64,000 bases of DNA from Terfezia claveryi. Its lineage: Eukaryota > Ascomycota > Pezizomycetes > Pezizales > Pezizaceae. The translations under genes and the position numbers were made by a program. Shown one piece after another: positions 1 through 11,567 of the stretch; positions within the stretch are counted from its first letter, which is position 1; every line of letters begins with the position of its first letter. The stretch spans positions 186,001 through 250,000 of the forward strand of contig WHUX01000007.1 of the NCBI GenBank assembly GCA_015179025.1, in the 5' to 3' direction. The notes below the pieces were generated by a model, which was not told where the DNA came from, made no database searches, and was given only the letters and a program-made list of their open reading frames with translations.

Positions 1-2527
1 AGCGTCAACAGACGCAACTTCAATCTCCTTGTACAGTTCCTTCTTGAGTGTGCCATTCGTTTGCATTGATGACACAATGTAAGAGCGTTGTCCTTCATAT
101 GGCGTGATGATACCAATTTGTGAAGGAGTAACCCCAGCCTTGAAGAATCGTGTAATTATTTTTTCACAAGCCGAAGCCTCAGTTCTGTTACGTTTGTCAG
201 TGAATGGCAAGAGGTGAGCTACACTGGGCTTTTAATTACCTATTCAAATACGAAGTTCCACTAGCAGAAATTTCTTCATTTCCCAGATTGCTCCAGAACA
301 TCATAGGGGTATCCGCAACTGGCCATGGGAAGTCGACATTTCGTCGCAGCCTCTCCTGGGTGGTGACACCATTTTGTAGACTTCCCTCGTAAAACATGTT
401 GCTCGGAAACTCGGATAAGCACGGATGCATACGGTACTGGACGTTCAACCTGATGGGTGCACATCCCAGAATGACCAAACGCTCAAACAAGCTTTGGTGC
501 AAGCCTGCCCTTGCCGCCTTCTTGTTCATTATGACTGGGCCCAATTGCTGATGGTCTCCGACAAGTACAACCTGCTTACAACCAAGCACAAGAGGGATCA
601 TACACTCAGGCTCGGCAGCTTGAGTAGACTCGTCGATTAGGACAGTCCTAAATTTCATCTTCTGAAGCCTGGGGTCTCCCGCACCAACGCAGGTACAGCA
701 AATGACGTCCGCATATGTAAGGATTTCTCTCTCGGCAGCCCTGGTAAGTGCTTTGAACTTCTTTTCATCCTGCGATGATAATTCCCCTAGTTCGTTCTTG
801 AGCTGGCCAAGTTTGACGAGCTCCACGTTCGTATCGTTGAGGCGAACTTGTTCATGTAGTGACAGGAAACTGACTTGAGATTCCACATCTTCACGAGATT
901 TGGCGGTAAGGCGCACGACCTTGAGTCCAGTACGGTGGATTTTCTCAGTAAGTTGATCTACGGCGACGTTAGACGGCGCGCACACTAAAACCTGTCCCTG
1001 ATTGATCTTTGCGAGATGATAGACAATTGTAGCTGATGTCACAGTTTTACCAGTTCCAGGTGGACCCTGGATCAAGGAAAGCGGTCTCTGCAAAACGCTC
1101 TTGACAGCATTGACTTGACTGACGTTCAGCTCCGGAAGACCAGGCACACTGAACCTCTTCGGCATCGCTGCCTTCAGTGGGGCGGCTGCAACCTCATGCC
1201 CTAGGAGTCTGTGATAAATATACCCGCTGACGCTCATCTCATCCACTGCAAAGCTCTTCATAGCAAGTTGCATTCTGTCGAAGCTGGTGGCTTTCCAAAC
1301 ATAATCCGCGCAGAAGGCATGTGTGCAATCGGTGGGTACCGACTTCTCGCTTCCGTTTTTCCGAAGCTCCAAGGTGACTTCATCAGACTGGTTATTTGGA
1401 ATCTTGATAACGTAACCCACACCTTCCCAATGAGGCCTCAATTCCCCAATGTAACGCAGCCTCATTTCGTCTCCAACGGCAAGCTTGGTTTCTCCTAGTT
1501 CCAACTTCGGAAGGACGAATGATGCCAAATGCTTCGTATTCAAACCAACGTCCCACCTTACAACAAGATTGTCCTGTGTCTGAGATTCCTTGAGCTTCCT
1601 GTCATAGTCCGCTTCAATTTTAACCAGAGGACCAAAAACGTTTTGGTACTGATAGGCATCATCATATCTGAGAAGGACAGGTGCTGGTTCGTCATCAACT
1701 CCCACTCCCTTTTCCAGATCCGCAACCGTTGCGTTTATGTTATCTTTCCACAGCTCCTCGAGCTTACCAATCATCTGAGTCGACAAGTGCCTGGCTCTTA
1801 ACTGCTCCGCATCGGTAGGAACCGCAACCAACCAGGGCAAGAATGAACGGTCTTCAATAAGTGGCTGCCATCTCGATAAATCCCAGTTCATGTCCTTGGT
1901 TGATGACATAGAAGCGCAAGGCTGGCGGCATAGAAGAACGACTACAGTGTCGGACTTTGCGGGGATGAAACCCATGATGAATACATTCTTTGTACCGCAG
2001 TTGTAGCACTCGAGTGTTGTCTCTCCGAGGGTCGATTGGGAATGTAGCATTACCTCCTTGTGGCGAGCGCGGACAAGGTGGTTGATGACATGGGAAGACG
2101 AAGTATTGCCCCGGGCGCTGCAAAACCATTTGCTGCAAATAAGACATTTTACCACGCTTGAGGGAGAGTGAATCCCACAGTACCTGTTGTCAAATGAAAG
2201 AGTCAGCCTCCATCTGCATAGAAACCCTTTCGGCGCCGGTCATGCAAACAAATTGAGCACTTACGCGCAAGCATGGGGTGGTAATTCCGCCTCGTTCTCA
2301 AGCCCCTCATGAGGCCCCAGTCCATCAGTCTCTTCGCCGTAATTCCTGTCTCCTAAAGCTGACCTCCCAACTGGGACACTAGCTAAACTTAGAGTGCCAT
2401 CGTCGACGGTCTCTGTATCATCTTCATCATACTGGCGGGGCTTTGCATAGTCAAACACAGAGGATGTTTCTATTGTAGAGGCAGTATCATCGAAATGGTT
2501 CCCAAGGTGAGTAAATGAGCCGTCCAT
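1..2527 (-). CDS. UPF1: UPF1/NAM7 RNA helicase (partial, 3' end beyond window)
   Basis: ATP-dependent SF1 RNA helicase, the core factor of nonsense-mediated mRNA decay in the cytoplasm. Exons (minus): 2527-2265, 2183-240, 184 to the window edge; both introns have GT/AG ends and the joins restore the family sequence. The Cys/His-rich zinc domain starts at the exon 1/2 join (CAYCGIH, about residue 86) and contains CLICSKWFC. The helicase core has GPPGTGKT near 461, a DEST Walker B near 605, GDHQQLGP near 630 and QYRMHP near 670. The third exon reads on through ITPYEGQR and stops at the edge, so the C terminus is missing. The start at 2527 ([10 protein letters not shown]) gives an acidic N terminus like fungal UPF1; an in-frame ATG at 2656 is the alternative. 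Divergent to RPL5. Family call is certain, start is not. Confidence 0.95.
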
Positions 2528-2656
2528 GTGGTTTTCTAAAGGCGTAGAGTTCGTTGTCAGGTTATAGAATTCGGTGAGTTGCTTATGTTGGCCCCTGAAA
2601 TGAGCACTCTGGTCTACCAGCAAGTGGGGGTGAATGCCAGGCGTCAAACGATACAA

Positions 2657-3102
2657 ACGATGGAAGGAAAGATGTAGATAGCTGTCTTTTGTGACTAGTC
2701 TTCTTATTCTAGGCCGGTGAATTCATTCGCAGAGAAGCCACAAGGTTGGTATCGAAAAGGCTTATAACCAGTATACAGTGGAAAAGCTCGGAGGCAAATT
2801 AAGGCTTGCTGCGGGCAAATTTCCAAACAATGTCTTACTATTACGTAAGCTCAGCTCTTTTTATAAGATTTATGATAAGATACGAGAGGTTACTAATCGT
2901 AATCTGCCAGCCCACCTGTTCCTCACCCTCTTGGCGACTTCCGCCCACTGAAACTTATCAACACCAAAAATTCGCAGTCACAATCCTGGTCCACACTTAC
3001 CGAACCTTGTATTTTTAACTTCACCAAAATCTCCCCTGCAAAACGTTGACAACACAGGTACCCCGACTCGACACCAAACACCGACCCGGCAAATCAGTTA
3101 CC
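2657..3102. promoter_or_regulatory. Divergent intergenic region UPF1/RPL5
   Basis: 446 bases between the outermost possible UPF1 start and the RPL5 start. It must hold both promoters. The 130 bases before RPL5 are C-rich on the plus strand (cacccctct/ccgacccg-like tracts). I see no repeat or extra gene. Confidence 0.4.
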
Positions 3103-4207
3103 ATGGTACGTCAATGCGCTCATCCAGTCCTAGGCAAGTAGAATTAGCTGAGGTGGGCAATTTTGCTAACTGGCTATCGTATGTAGCCTTTCACCAAGGA
3201 AATCAAGAACAACGCCTACTTCTCCAGGTTCCAGACCAAGTACAAGCGAAGGAGGTCAGGAAAGACCGACTACTATGCCCGTAAGCGATTGATCACCCAG
3301 CACAAGGCCAAGTACGGTGCTCCAAAGTACAGGCTCGTTGTTCGCTTCACCAACCGTGATGTATGTACCTCCCAGCAAAACGCCACCAAGGTACTCAAAG
3401 CTAACATATTGTCAAGGTCATCTGCCAAATCGTCACCTCGGAGATTGTCGGTGACAAGGTTTTCGCTGCTGCCTACTCCCATGAGCTCAAGCGCTACGGA
3501 ATCAAGCACGGTTTGACAAACTGGGCTGCTGCCTATGCCACTGGTCTTCTCCTCGCTCGCCGGACTTTGACCAAGCTCGGTCTTGACGAGACTTTTACTG
3601 GTGTGGAGGAGCCTGATGGAGAGTACAAACTTACCGAGGCTGCCGAGGGTGATGACGATGAGTCTCGCCGCCCATTTAAGTGCCACTTGGATGTTGGTCT
3701 CCACAAGACCTCCACTGGTGCCCGTGTCTTCGGTGCCATGAAAGGTGCTTCTGACGGCGGTCTTTACATCCCTCACTCTGAGAATCGCTTCCCCGGATAC
3801 GACCCTGAGGCCAAGACTCTCGAGGCTGAGGTCTTGAGGAAGTACATCTTTGGTGGACACGTTGCGGAGTACATGGAGACTCTCGCCGTGAGTTCCAGCA
3901 TGCATCTTTGTATTTTTTTTGCATATGCTTACTCCTTCTACAGGATGACGATGAAGAACGCTACAAGTCTCAATTCCAGCAATACATTGACGACGGTGTC
4001 GAGGCCGACGGTCTTGAGGAGATCTACACCGAGGCTCATGCCAAGATCCGCGAAAACCCTAACCTCCCTGACCCCGATGCCGCCAACAAGAAGGGAGCCG
4101 ACCATTGGAAAGCGGAGTCCAAGAAATATAGACTCACTAAGATCAGCCGTGAGCAGAGAGTCGAAAACGTCAAGGCCAAGATTGCAGAGCACCAAGCATC
4201 TGCTTGA
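3103..4207 (+). CDS. RPL5: 60S ribosomal protein L5 (uL18)
   Basis: Large-subunit protein that binds 5S rRNA. Exons 3103-3105, 3187-3360, 3417-3887, 3944-4207 give 303 residues, the usual length of fungal L5. The first exon is only the ATG: GTACGT follows at once, and the second exon reads [15 protein letters not shown], the conserved L5 start. An intron close to the start codon is common in fungal ribosomal-protein genes. Further conserved stretches are [35 protein letters not shown] and [12 protein letters not shown]; the C terminus is Lys/Arg-rich. Phases close exactly at all three introns. Divergent from UPF1 and convergent with the CsbD-like gene. Confidence 0.97.
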
Positions 4208-4840
4208 ATTGGCTACATGTAAAAAAGGGGGGTTTAAAAAATGTGTTACAACTTCTGATATTGGGCGGAGTGCATGGATTTGGGCTCGGTTTCATTGTAT
4301 GTCTTTTCTCACAGGGTTTCAAGGTTTCGTCATCTTTCCTTTGTTTTCCTCTGAACAGTTCTTCTCTGAGCGGGTGATGGATTAAACTAGTTTCCTCCCA
4401 AAAATAGAGAAAGAATTGAGAAACACAGGGAACTGTTGACCACGCTATGATGGGACCGCCATGCTTTCAGCATTGGTTGGATAATAGTCCCATTTGCGTT
4501 CAACGGAGGGACTTGGGCTCGAACATCCTAGCAGCTGTCACTCTCGTGACTGGCATGCAATTGATCATGCTTCCCGTGCAATTATTAAAATTAGTTTCAG
4601 GCATTGTCACCAGAACTTTGTCATTGATCTTATCACGAATTTGAGCTTGATAATTAACTGCTTCACTAAAACCAGACCCGTTTTACAAACATTATACTGA
4701 TGTGACTTAGAAAGGAAGTCTCATCAAATCACTTATCAACTAACCACCTATTTCGGGAAAGCAAGAATACCTCTAACCACCTGACAGCAAAGTACTGACA
4801 ATGAACTTCAATCCTCATAACCGGCATATAATACAATCCA
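4208..4840. other. Convergent intergenic region, no gene seen
   Basis: 633 bases between the stop of RPL5 and the stop of the CsbD-like gene. Holds both 3' untranslated regions. No reading frame here resembles a family I know, and I see no repeat. Confidence 0.5.
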
Positions 4841-5552
4841 TTACTGCTGCTGAGAGTTCAGTTCAGCCTCGACACCACGGACCCTGGTCTTTCCCTGATC
4901 ATGTTGCTTTTGAAAGTCGGCTGTTGCAAAATCAGATTGGTCGATATACAGCAGATTCCGAATCACTTACCCTGAGCCTCGGTGTTTTTGGATAATGATG
5001 CCATACCACTTCCAATCGTTCCAGTCACACGGTCTGCTGTACCGGAGGTGAAATCTTTTATTTGACCCGCAGCCTTCTGTTCTTGACCCTCCTGTTCCTG
5101 ACGAGCACCAGCATCCTATCCGATATTAGGAATAGCGCTAGACAGTATTCCTGCCTGGAAGAAAAGCTTACCTTGAGTGTGGCGTTTCCAGTCAAGTTAC
5201 CAACGGCCTTCTTGATAGAGCCCACGGTCTCATCCCATGCACCTTGGCGACGATCTTGGTTGTCGACGGTAGTTTCACCAGTGCTTGAGAAGCTCAAGGG
5301 ACCTACTTTGGCACCGGCTTGAGAGGCAGTACGTTCATCTACAGCATTTTGCTTCTTCAAGTCGGCTTGCGTCTTGTCATTTGGGTTACCTATTTCAACG
5401 AGAGTCGGAGGGAATGAGCAGCAAGCTCTAAAGAACTTCGAAAAACAGAAGATGGGGAGCGTACCGGTGGTAGAACCGATAGCAGATTGCATAGTTGCAG
5501 TAGCAGAGTCGACATAGGACCTGAGTGTAGAAGGCTGATCCTTGGAGGCCAT
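4841..5552 (-). CDS. CsbD-like protein, similar to mismatch/cruciform DNA recognition protein Hmp1
   Basis: Small hydrophilic protein of the fungal CsbD-like family; the Ustilago member Hmp1 binds cruciform and mismatched DNA, and others are linked to stress. Exons (minus) 5552-5465, 5389-5172, 5115-4971, 4920-4841 give 176 residues with phases closing exactly. The start MASKDQPSTLRSYVDSATAT and the block NDKTQADLKKQNAVDERTAS look like fungal homologues. Two CsbD-type repeats are visible: WDETVGSIKKAVGNLTGNAT and AAGQIKDFTSGTADRVTGTI. No signal peptide or membrane segment. The function in this organism is inferred from the family name only. Divergent from the LRR gene across 1.5 kb of repeat-containing DNA. 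Confidence 0.8.
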
Positions 5553-7022
5553 TTTAAATTGATTTGATTTAGTTTTGTATAAGAACGAAGTTCTGGTAGA
5601 AGAGTGAACTGATCCTGTGGACTGATGAAGATATGCTTTGGTTGTGGAGGGAGAATTGTGAAAAATGAAAAAGCTGGAGGAAGCGTCCAAAAAGTGGTCT
5701 TTATATATCAAGTATATACCTATCGCCAAACAAGGTATCTCAGGGTCCTTCCATCCCAAATACTTCCCGTTTGGCGGGAGGCTTGTGCACTACGAAATAT
5801 GATCTTGACGCTTCTGAATTTGGTGTTGAAGGACCTTATGATGTCACGATTGGCGTATGCCAAGACCATAGCAAGTGATCCATTCCGTCTTTGAACCTGA
5901 TCTTCCACGAGGTCACGTGGTCTTTCGTGCTCCAGCTATGAGATTGTATTTGACACGAGATGACATATTGGTTGGCACAACCAGTCTTGTGGAGGAGGCC
6001 AGCCAGTGGGCTATCTCTAAGAAATCCTAGTCTGGTTGGCACAACACCCTCCACAGGAGGAGGAATCCCGAAGTCTGGTTGGCACGATGGGTAGTTAGTC
6101 CAATACCAGCGACTAAGGCACCAGAACTAGCCCTGAGATGTCACGTGATATGATGTAGCTGAATGCCAAAAACGGAAGTCTGCAAGTTGGATGGCGATAC
6201 TGGACCATGACCGTCTTGTACAAGTACGCATATTGAAGGAATGATATGAGAAGGATTAAGCTAATAGATATTATCAACAGAAATAAAGAGGCAGAGCGAG
6301 GCAGAGGACCAAGTAATGTTTTCTCTTTATCAACCTAGTAGCGGAGGGGTGTATGGATACTTGATCCGCCCCAAGGTTTAGTCTTGAGAGCTCGATCCCC
6401 AAAGTATCCAAAACTAGAATCACATCCACTTCAGGACGGGCCGAAGACCTAATTTCATCTGGCATCACAAGTCCGGCTCGATGACGGATCAGGGACCAAG
6501 GTGGAACTCCACATCGTGAGTTCCGTTATCGACACATCCACCACGCATGCTTCTGCCGCAGAACGTCACCACACGTTTGCTGTTGGCTTTTGTCGATTGT
6601 CGTAGATCATAAACTTCCTTCATATAACGGTGTCCCATCTTATTTTTCTATTTTATTTTCTTTGCGAGCCACCGAATAATCTGCAAAACTTCTCTCATCC
6701 TCGCTATATCGCAGATCCGAAAGAACAAAAGTAAAGGCAATAAAGAAAAGCCAGAAGAAGCAGCGGCTTAGGCTATAAGGCCGAGGGTTAACAGGCAGGG
6801 ATCTACACCTACACCTCTCTCACCACTCCCCCGCATCAACACCGACTGGGGAAAACAAGGTCTCAGCTAGGCGACGGCCTGGCAGAAATAAACACATACA
6901 GAGCGATCAGGGCTCATGTTTTTGATGGGCATTTGAGCCATTTCATCGAGTCAACTCTCCTTTGCATCACAGGCTTCGTTTTCTTGATTTCTGTTTTCAA
7001 AATCACTCCGTGGACAAAGACC
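5553..7022. other. Divergent intergenic region with dispersed repeats
   Basis: 1.47 kb separating the CsbD-like gene (minus) from the LRR gene (plus). From 5960 to 6095 it has three direct copies of a TTGGCAC-centred motif (listed separately). The rest has no recognisable gene; 6640-6670 is T-rich and 6830-6850 is CT-rich, as in fungal promoters. Confidence 0.5.
5966..6092 (+). repeat. Cluster of three copies of the TCTGGTTGGCACAAC dispersed motif
   Basis: Copies begin near 5970 (TTGGTTGGCACAACCAGTC), 6029 (AGTCTGGTTGGCACAACAC followed by CCTCCACAG) and 6072 (AGTCTGGTTGGCACGATGG), about 45-60 bases apart and in the same orientation. The middle copy matches copies at 14131 and, reversed, 26841 over about 28 bases. 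Confidence 0.75.
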
Positions 7023-10000
7023 ATGTCGACTTCAAACCCAATAAGCGGGATCGATAGCGTTGACTTGGGCTGGATGCAATTTCATACGAAAGGTCAGGCC
7101 CCCCCCCCCCCAATAACAGCATCTTTGGAAGGCTACTACCTCGACCTTCGAGACAAGGGAATGCGAATATTGCGGCTGTTCGGCAGGAAACAATGCGCAT
7201 CATAGCTAACAATTGTAACCGGTTGATAGATCATCGAAATCGGTCACAGTCAGTAAGCCCGCCAGCTTCTCCAAGTGCTCGTTCTCCATCCAATTCAACA
7301 CACAGCGGTGATGGTATCCCCCAAGCTTCTGCACCTCAGCCTCTACCCACTCATCACAATCCCTCACAACCGCATACGACAGCTTCTGCATCATTAACCA
7401 ATGGTACTCCCACTCCAGTAATAACGTCACCAATACGAAGGAGTTCATGGTTATCAAGCATCTCCTCAAAATTCGCCTCAAACACACATAACGGCGAGAC
7501 CCCAGCTTCACCAACAACCGAGGCACCTCTAAAGCAACACCCTGGGTTTCTCATTGCAACATTACGGAAGTTATCTTCCTCAAGTGTTCCAGGAAGGGGA
7601 TCCTTAGGAAAGATTCAGGGCAATGGAGGGAGATGTGAGCGAGTGGTTATGAATAAAAATCATACTCGGGATCGGTGTCAGATATCAGAGCTTGATGGTG
7701 TCCGGCTAAAGAAGGTTGCCTTCTGCGTCGATGTGGAGGTTTCAGTTCCACCACTTCTGCCCAAGGATGATGAACATTCCATGAAAATTATCACGAGCGC
7801 AGCGCCCGAGGTACAAACATCAGAGAAGGGTGTTCCCAGTGGTGCTAGAAGGAAGGATTCCAATATGCCGGAAGAAACACAAAAGAATAGCTCCGAAGAG
7901 AAATCGGAAATAAATCCTAGGGATGAAAACTCGACGATCAAGTTGAATGGAGCTGAGGGAATTGAGAATACGGAAGGGGCGGGTAAAGAAATACGGCCCT
8001 CTGTTCAGATTAACGACAGTAAGGCTACTAATTTACCCGCAACCACATCCAATTTACAACCAACCCCTTCTCCTACAGGTCTTAACCAAGTTATCACTAG
8101 CCAGTTGAAGCCTGATAATACGGCGCCTCGGCCACGCCGAAGGCCGACTACGGATGTTGCTCGTATCTATAAGAGATGTTGCCAACTGCGGGAAATTCCA
8201 ATGTTGCCGTTGATTGCTAGACAACTTGCGGACTCTATTGGAAAAACTTCTCTCGACTCCCTTGATTTATCCAACCATCCATTACAGTTATGTGACGCAC
8301 TTGTACTATCGGATTTCCTAGCGCTGGCGCCTGTCACAAAGTTGGATCTTGAGAATTGTGGGCTCACCGACGAAGCATTAAGAGTAATATTGTCTGGCCT
8401 ACTTGCCGTCAAGCAACCTATCCCAAAATCTTCGCACAGGGTTAAGAAAGAAGATGATCTCAAGAGGACTGCTTCAGGCGGTTCATCCGAAAGTCAATTG
8501 AGTCGTGCGAACCAGGAGAAAGATGTGCCAAGGTGTAGAGGGATGGTTGAATGGCTTTCCCTCAGAAACAATCCGAAAATAGGGCGTGATGGATGGCGTT
8601 ACGTCAGCTTGTTTCTACACATGTCTCGTTCCTTGAAGGCTCTTGATGTATCGATGATTCAATTACCACAGGTGTCAAAGCGGCCAATACCATCAGCTGT
8701 ATTTCATCCATCCGATGCCACAGCCCTATTTTGTAGAGCTCTCCGCGAAAGATTGGCAGGTGTAGGACTACAAGAGTTAGCACTGAATCGATGTGATATA
8801 AGTACGGAGCAGCTACGGGGCATTGTTGAAGCAGTGCATAAGGGAGGAACAAAAAGACTGGATTTGGAAGGAAATCACATTTCAGATGACGGTCTCATTT
8901 ACCTTGCACAATGGGTTAGGGACGGGAACTGTGAGGGTCTCAGTCTGTCTAGTAATGATCTTCAGGTGTGTCTTTTGAGCCTTCATGTACTGAGCCCTCT
9001 CGCTCTAACATATTCTTTAAGGAACACATAGATATTCTTGCCGCCTCATTGCATGAGAAGTCACCTCTTCAAGCCCTTGGGCTTGCTAATTGCAATTTGA
9101 GTGCTAGGTCGTTATCTAGTTTACTTCCAGCACTCACTGTATTGCGAAACTTCCGGTTGCTCGATCTCTCTCACAACCCACTCCTATTCTCTACACAGCC
9201 AGGCGCTCTTCCAATTCTACGGAAGTACCTTCCACAGCTTCCAATGCTAAAGAAGTTACAGCTGGCACATACCTTCATGACTCCAGACCATGCTATTGCT
9301 CTAAGCGAAATTTTGCCAGAGATAAAGTCCCTGGCACACTTTGATGCACTGGACAATCCGATGCTGGTACCGGGTGTTACTAACCAAGATGCTCTAGGTT
9401 TGCCTGATGTGGTGAACAGAGAAGGTAGTCTTGAAGAAGGGGCAGCACTATATACTGCTCTGCTAGCAGCTGTTAAGGTGTCTAGGACAATAGTCAGGAT
9501 GGATATTGACGATCCAGGTCTGGGCTCTGGGGAGGTCATTAGGGCTCTAGCAAGAAAAGTTGTAGCGTTCTGTTTGAGAAATATGGAGAATGCCGAGCTT
9601 TATAATGACAATCCAAGTGCAGAGCCCGTCGAGCACATTGATACAGATGATGAAGAGACCTACCCAGGTGATGGAGAAAAGGATGACTTAGTTGTTGGAG
9701 GAACTGGTGTGGTGAAGGTTGGTCTCATCTCCACACTGTTTTCTAAGAAAATCAGAGCTAAATTAGCTCCTGTCAGGCCCTAGGTGTATGCCTGGGCAAT
9801 AAACCCTATACCAACAAATCACCTCTCTCTCCGGGGCTTGAGGGGCCAACACAAGAAGGTCACTTTGGGAGAGCTTATGACATGTCCAAGGCCCTTCTCT
9901 TTCGAGCACGGAAAATCAAGGAGCGGATACAGCCTGCGCTTCAGAAAGCTGCTCGGGGAGAGGTGGATGAGATACATTACCGTATGTACACGGATAGCAT

Positions 10001-10680
10001 CTCTACAATTATAGGGTATACTGACATAATTTCCAGGAAAATTGCTCTTTCTGGATGATACACTATTCCATGTCATCGCCCGTTTCGAGGAAGAGTACCC
10101 TGACTGCCGATTAGCTCCATCTTCACTCACAAAATCCCCCTCTCCCACCACTGCTTCCGGACTCCTCGCTATCCCCAGTCATGGGGAGGTCCCCACTCCT
10201 CAATCCCCATCGTCAGATAAATCACCCTCGAACCATTTGCCACCCATTGGCATTGACATTGACGATAATGACGAAACCCGCATTAAAACACCATCTATTT
10301 CCCGCCAGCCATCTAACTCGTCTCTCCACTCACGGCGGGCACTTGATGCGGAGGAAGGCCAAATGCATAAGCTAGCAATGTTCGTGCAGAAGCAGATTTT
10401 TGAGAAGCAAATGCCAAAGTTATCAGAGGCAGGTACGAGCGATATATGCGCTTCAGAAACTTCCGGTAAAGAAGAGGGAGAAGATGGCCATGCCGAGCCA
10501 CCACATATTCGAAAAATCAAGATGTTGATGGAGGGTATGAATGGGGAGGATATCAGGCAAAAAGTAACTGAGGAAGGGGGCGCATTGGGCCTGATCAAAA
10601 AGTTGGAGGGCGCATTGAGTAGGGATATGGACGAAGCTTTGAAACAGGAGCAGGAAGCTATGTTGATGTCAGCGGACTAA
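7023..10680 (+). CDS. Large leucine-rich-repeat protein (apparent frameshift in a C13 run)
   Basis: About 1158 residues if joined as 7023-8965, 9022-9771, 9843-9981, 10037-10680. The N terminus MSTSNPISGIDSVDLGWMQF runs into a run of 13 C at 7099-7111; beyond it the reading frame shifts by one, and the new frame (NNSIFGRL then QETMRIIANNCNRL) joins the body of the protein. The alternative start is ATG 7193. The first 300 residues are Ser/Pro-rich and disordered. LRR-type units lie in the middle (LDSLDLSN, VTKLDLENCGL, LSLRNNP, KRLDLEGNHISDDGL). The junction 9022/8965 is clear; the 9771/9843 junction is my best guess, chosen because the next exon must read RAYDMSKALLFRARKIKERI. The exon 10037-10680 ends acidic. 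Similar fungal LRR proteins are sometimes annotated as Mhp1-like wall/microtubule proteins; I am not sure of that link. Confidence 0.75.
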
Positions 10681-11340
10681 CGAGGTGGAAAGCAGGCAGC
10701 GGTGGAGATAACTAACGGAGAGTACTTTCATTGCAAGTGCATGTATGTTGTGCGTACGCGTGGTTGATTGTCAATCACTGTTGCGTCTCTGTTCTAGCAG
10801 CTAGCCCACCAAGCTCCTTATGTTTTACCCTCATTTACACTCATCCTGAAGCTAACCCAGAAACCCTGGTAGATTTCTCGAATCAGCTTCACGTTCGTCT
10901 GCCAGTTCCCCAACTTTACCTTACCTTTCCCTTAACTCATTTCCTAATATTTAATTATCTCCTATCGTTTTTATCCTCAATTCCAGCAATTCTTTTGGTC
11001 GGTGTTATGGGGGTCATGATGAGATATGAAGTGGGGGACAGGTCTATATTTAGCGAAGCGTACTTATTGCCGTACTATGGCTTTTTATTATATTAATTAC
11101 TTTTTGTGGAGCTCTACTAGTGAGAGGCTTTGCCACATGCGTATATCTTTCTTTTGTTTTCTGTGGTGTTATAGTTGTGGTATGATTTCTTGGTTCTTAT
11201 GAAGTTCTTTTACGTTTGCTTTGAGAGCTATGTACAATAGTTCCAAGAGGAATAAGTTAAGTTCCCTTGAAGGGAACTTAACTGAGGGAGTAGTTAGCTC
11301 CGAACCAGAATACTTGTTTTTTTAAAAAAAAAAAGGGTGG
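10681..11340. other. Intergenic region between LRR gene and tRNA
   Basis: 660 bases, AT-rich, with CT-rich tracts at 10800-10990. No gene recognised. A short imperfect palindrome (GTTCCCTTGAAGGGAAC) lies at 11261-11277. A T-run then A-run at 11319-11335 serves, on the minus strand, as the pol III stop of the tRNA. Confidence 0.4.
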
Positions 11341-11425
11341 CGACCACACCAGGAGTCGAACCTGGAATCTCTTGATGTCGGATTGGAGTCGTAGTCAAGC
11401 GCCTTGACCATTGGGCCATGCGGCC
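11341..11425 (-). tRNA. tRNA-Arg (anticodon ACG) with a 12-nt intron
   Basis: Reading the minus strand from 11425, the acceptor stem GGCCGCA pairs with TGTGGTC (two G-U pairs) and the discriminator is G at 11341. The T arm is CCAGG-TTCGACT-CCTGG. The anticodon stem is CTTGA/TCAAG with loop CT-ACG-AA once the 12 bases at 11378-11389 are removed, exactly one base 3' of the anticodon, the canonical nuclear intron position. The mature length is 73. The minus strand has a long T run just downstream, fitting pol III termination. Confidence 0.93.
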
Positions 11426-11567
11426 GGTGATAAATATACATCACATTATTTAGTATATAAACCTCAAATGGTACTCTGTATAGTGAGGACGAGTCAAGTG
11501 AATATTAACAGTTCTAAGTCCATTAACACAACAACTTAAAATAATCCCATGCATGAAAGAGAGTCAA

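Noticed and set aside
5056..5759. Single 233-codon frame as the CsbD-like gene
   Set aside because: It reads through two introns and the promoter; the spliced 176-residue model fits the family.
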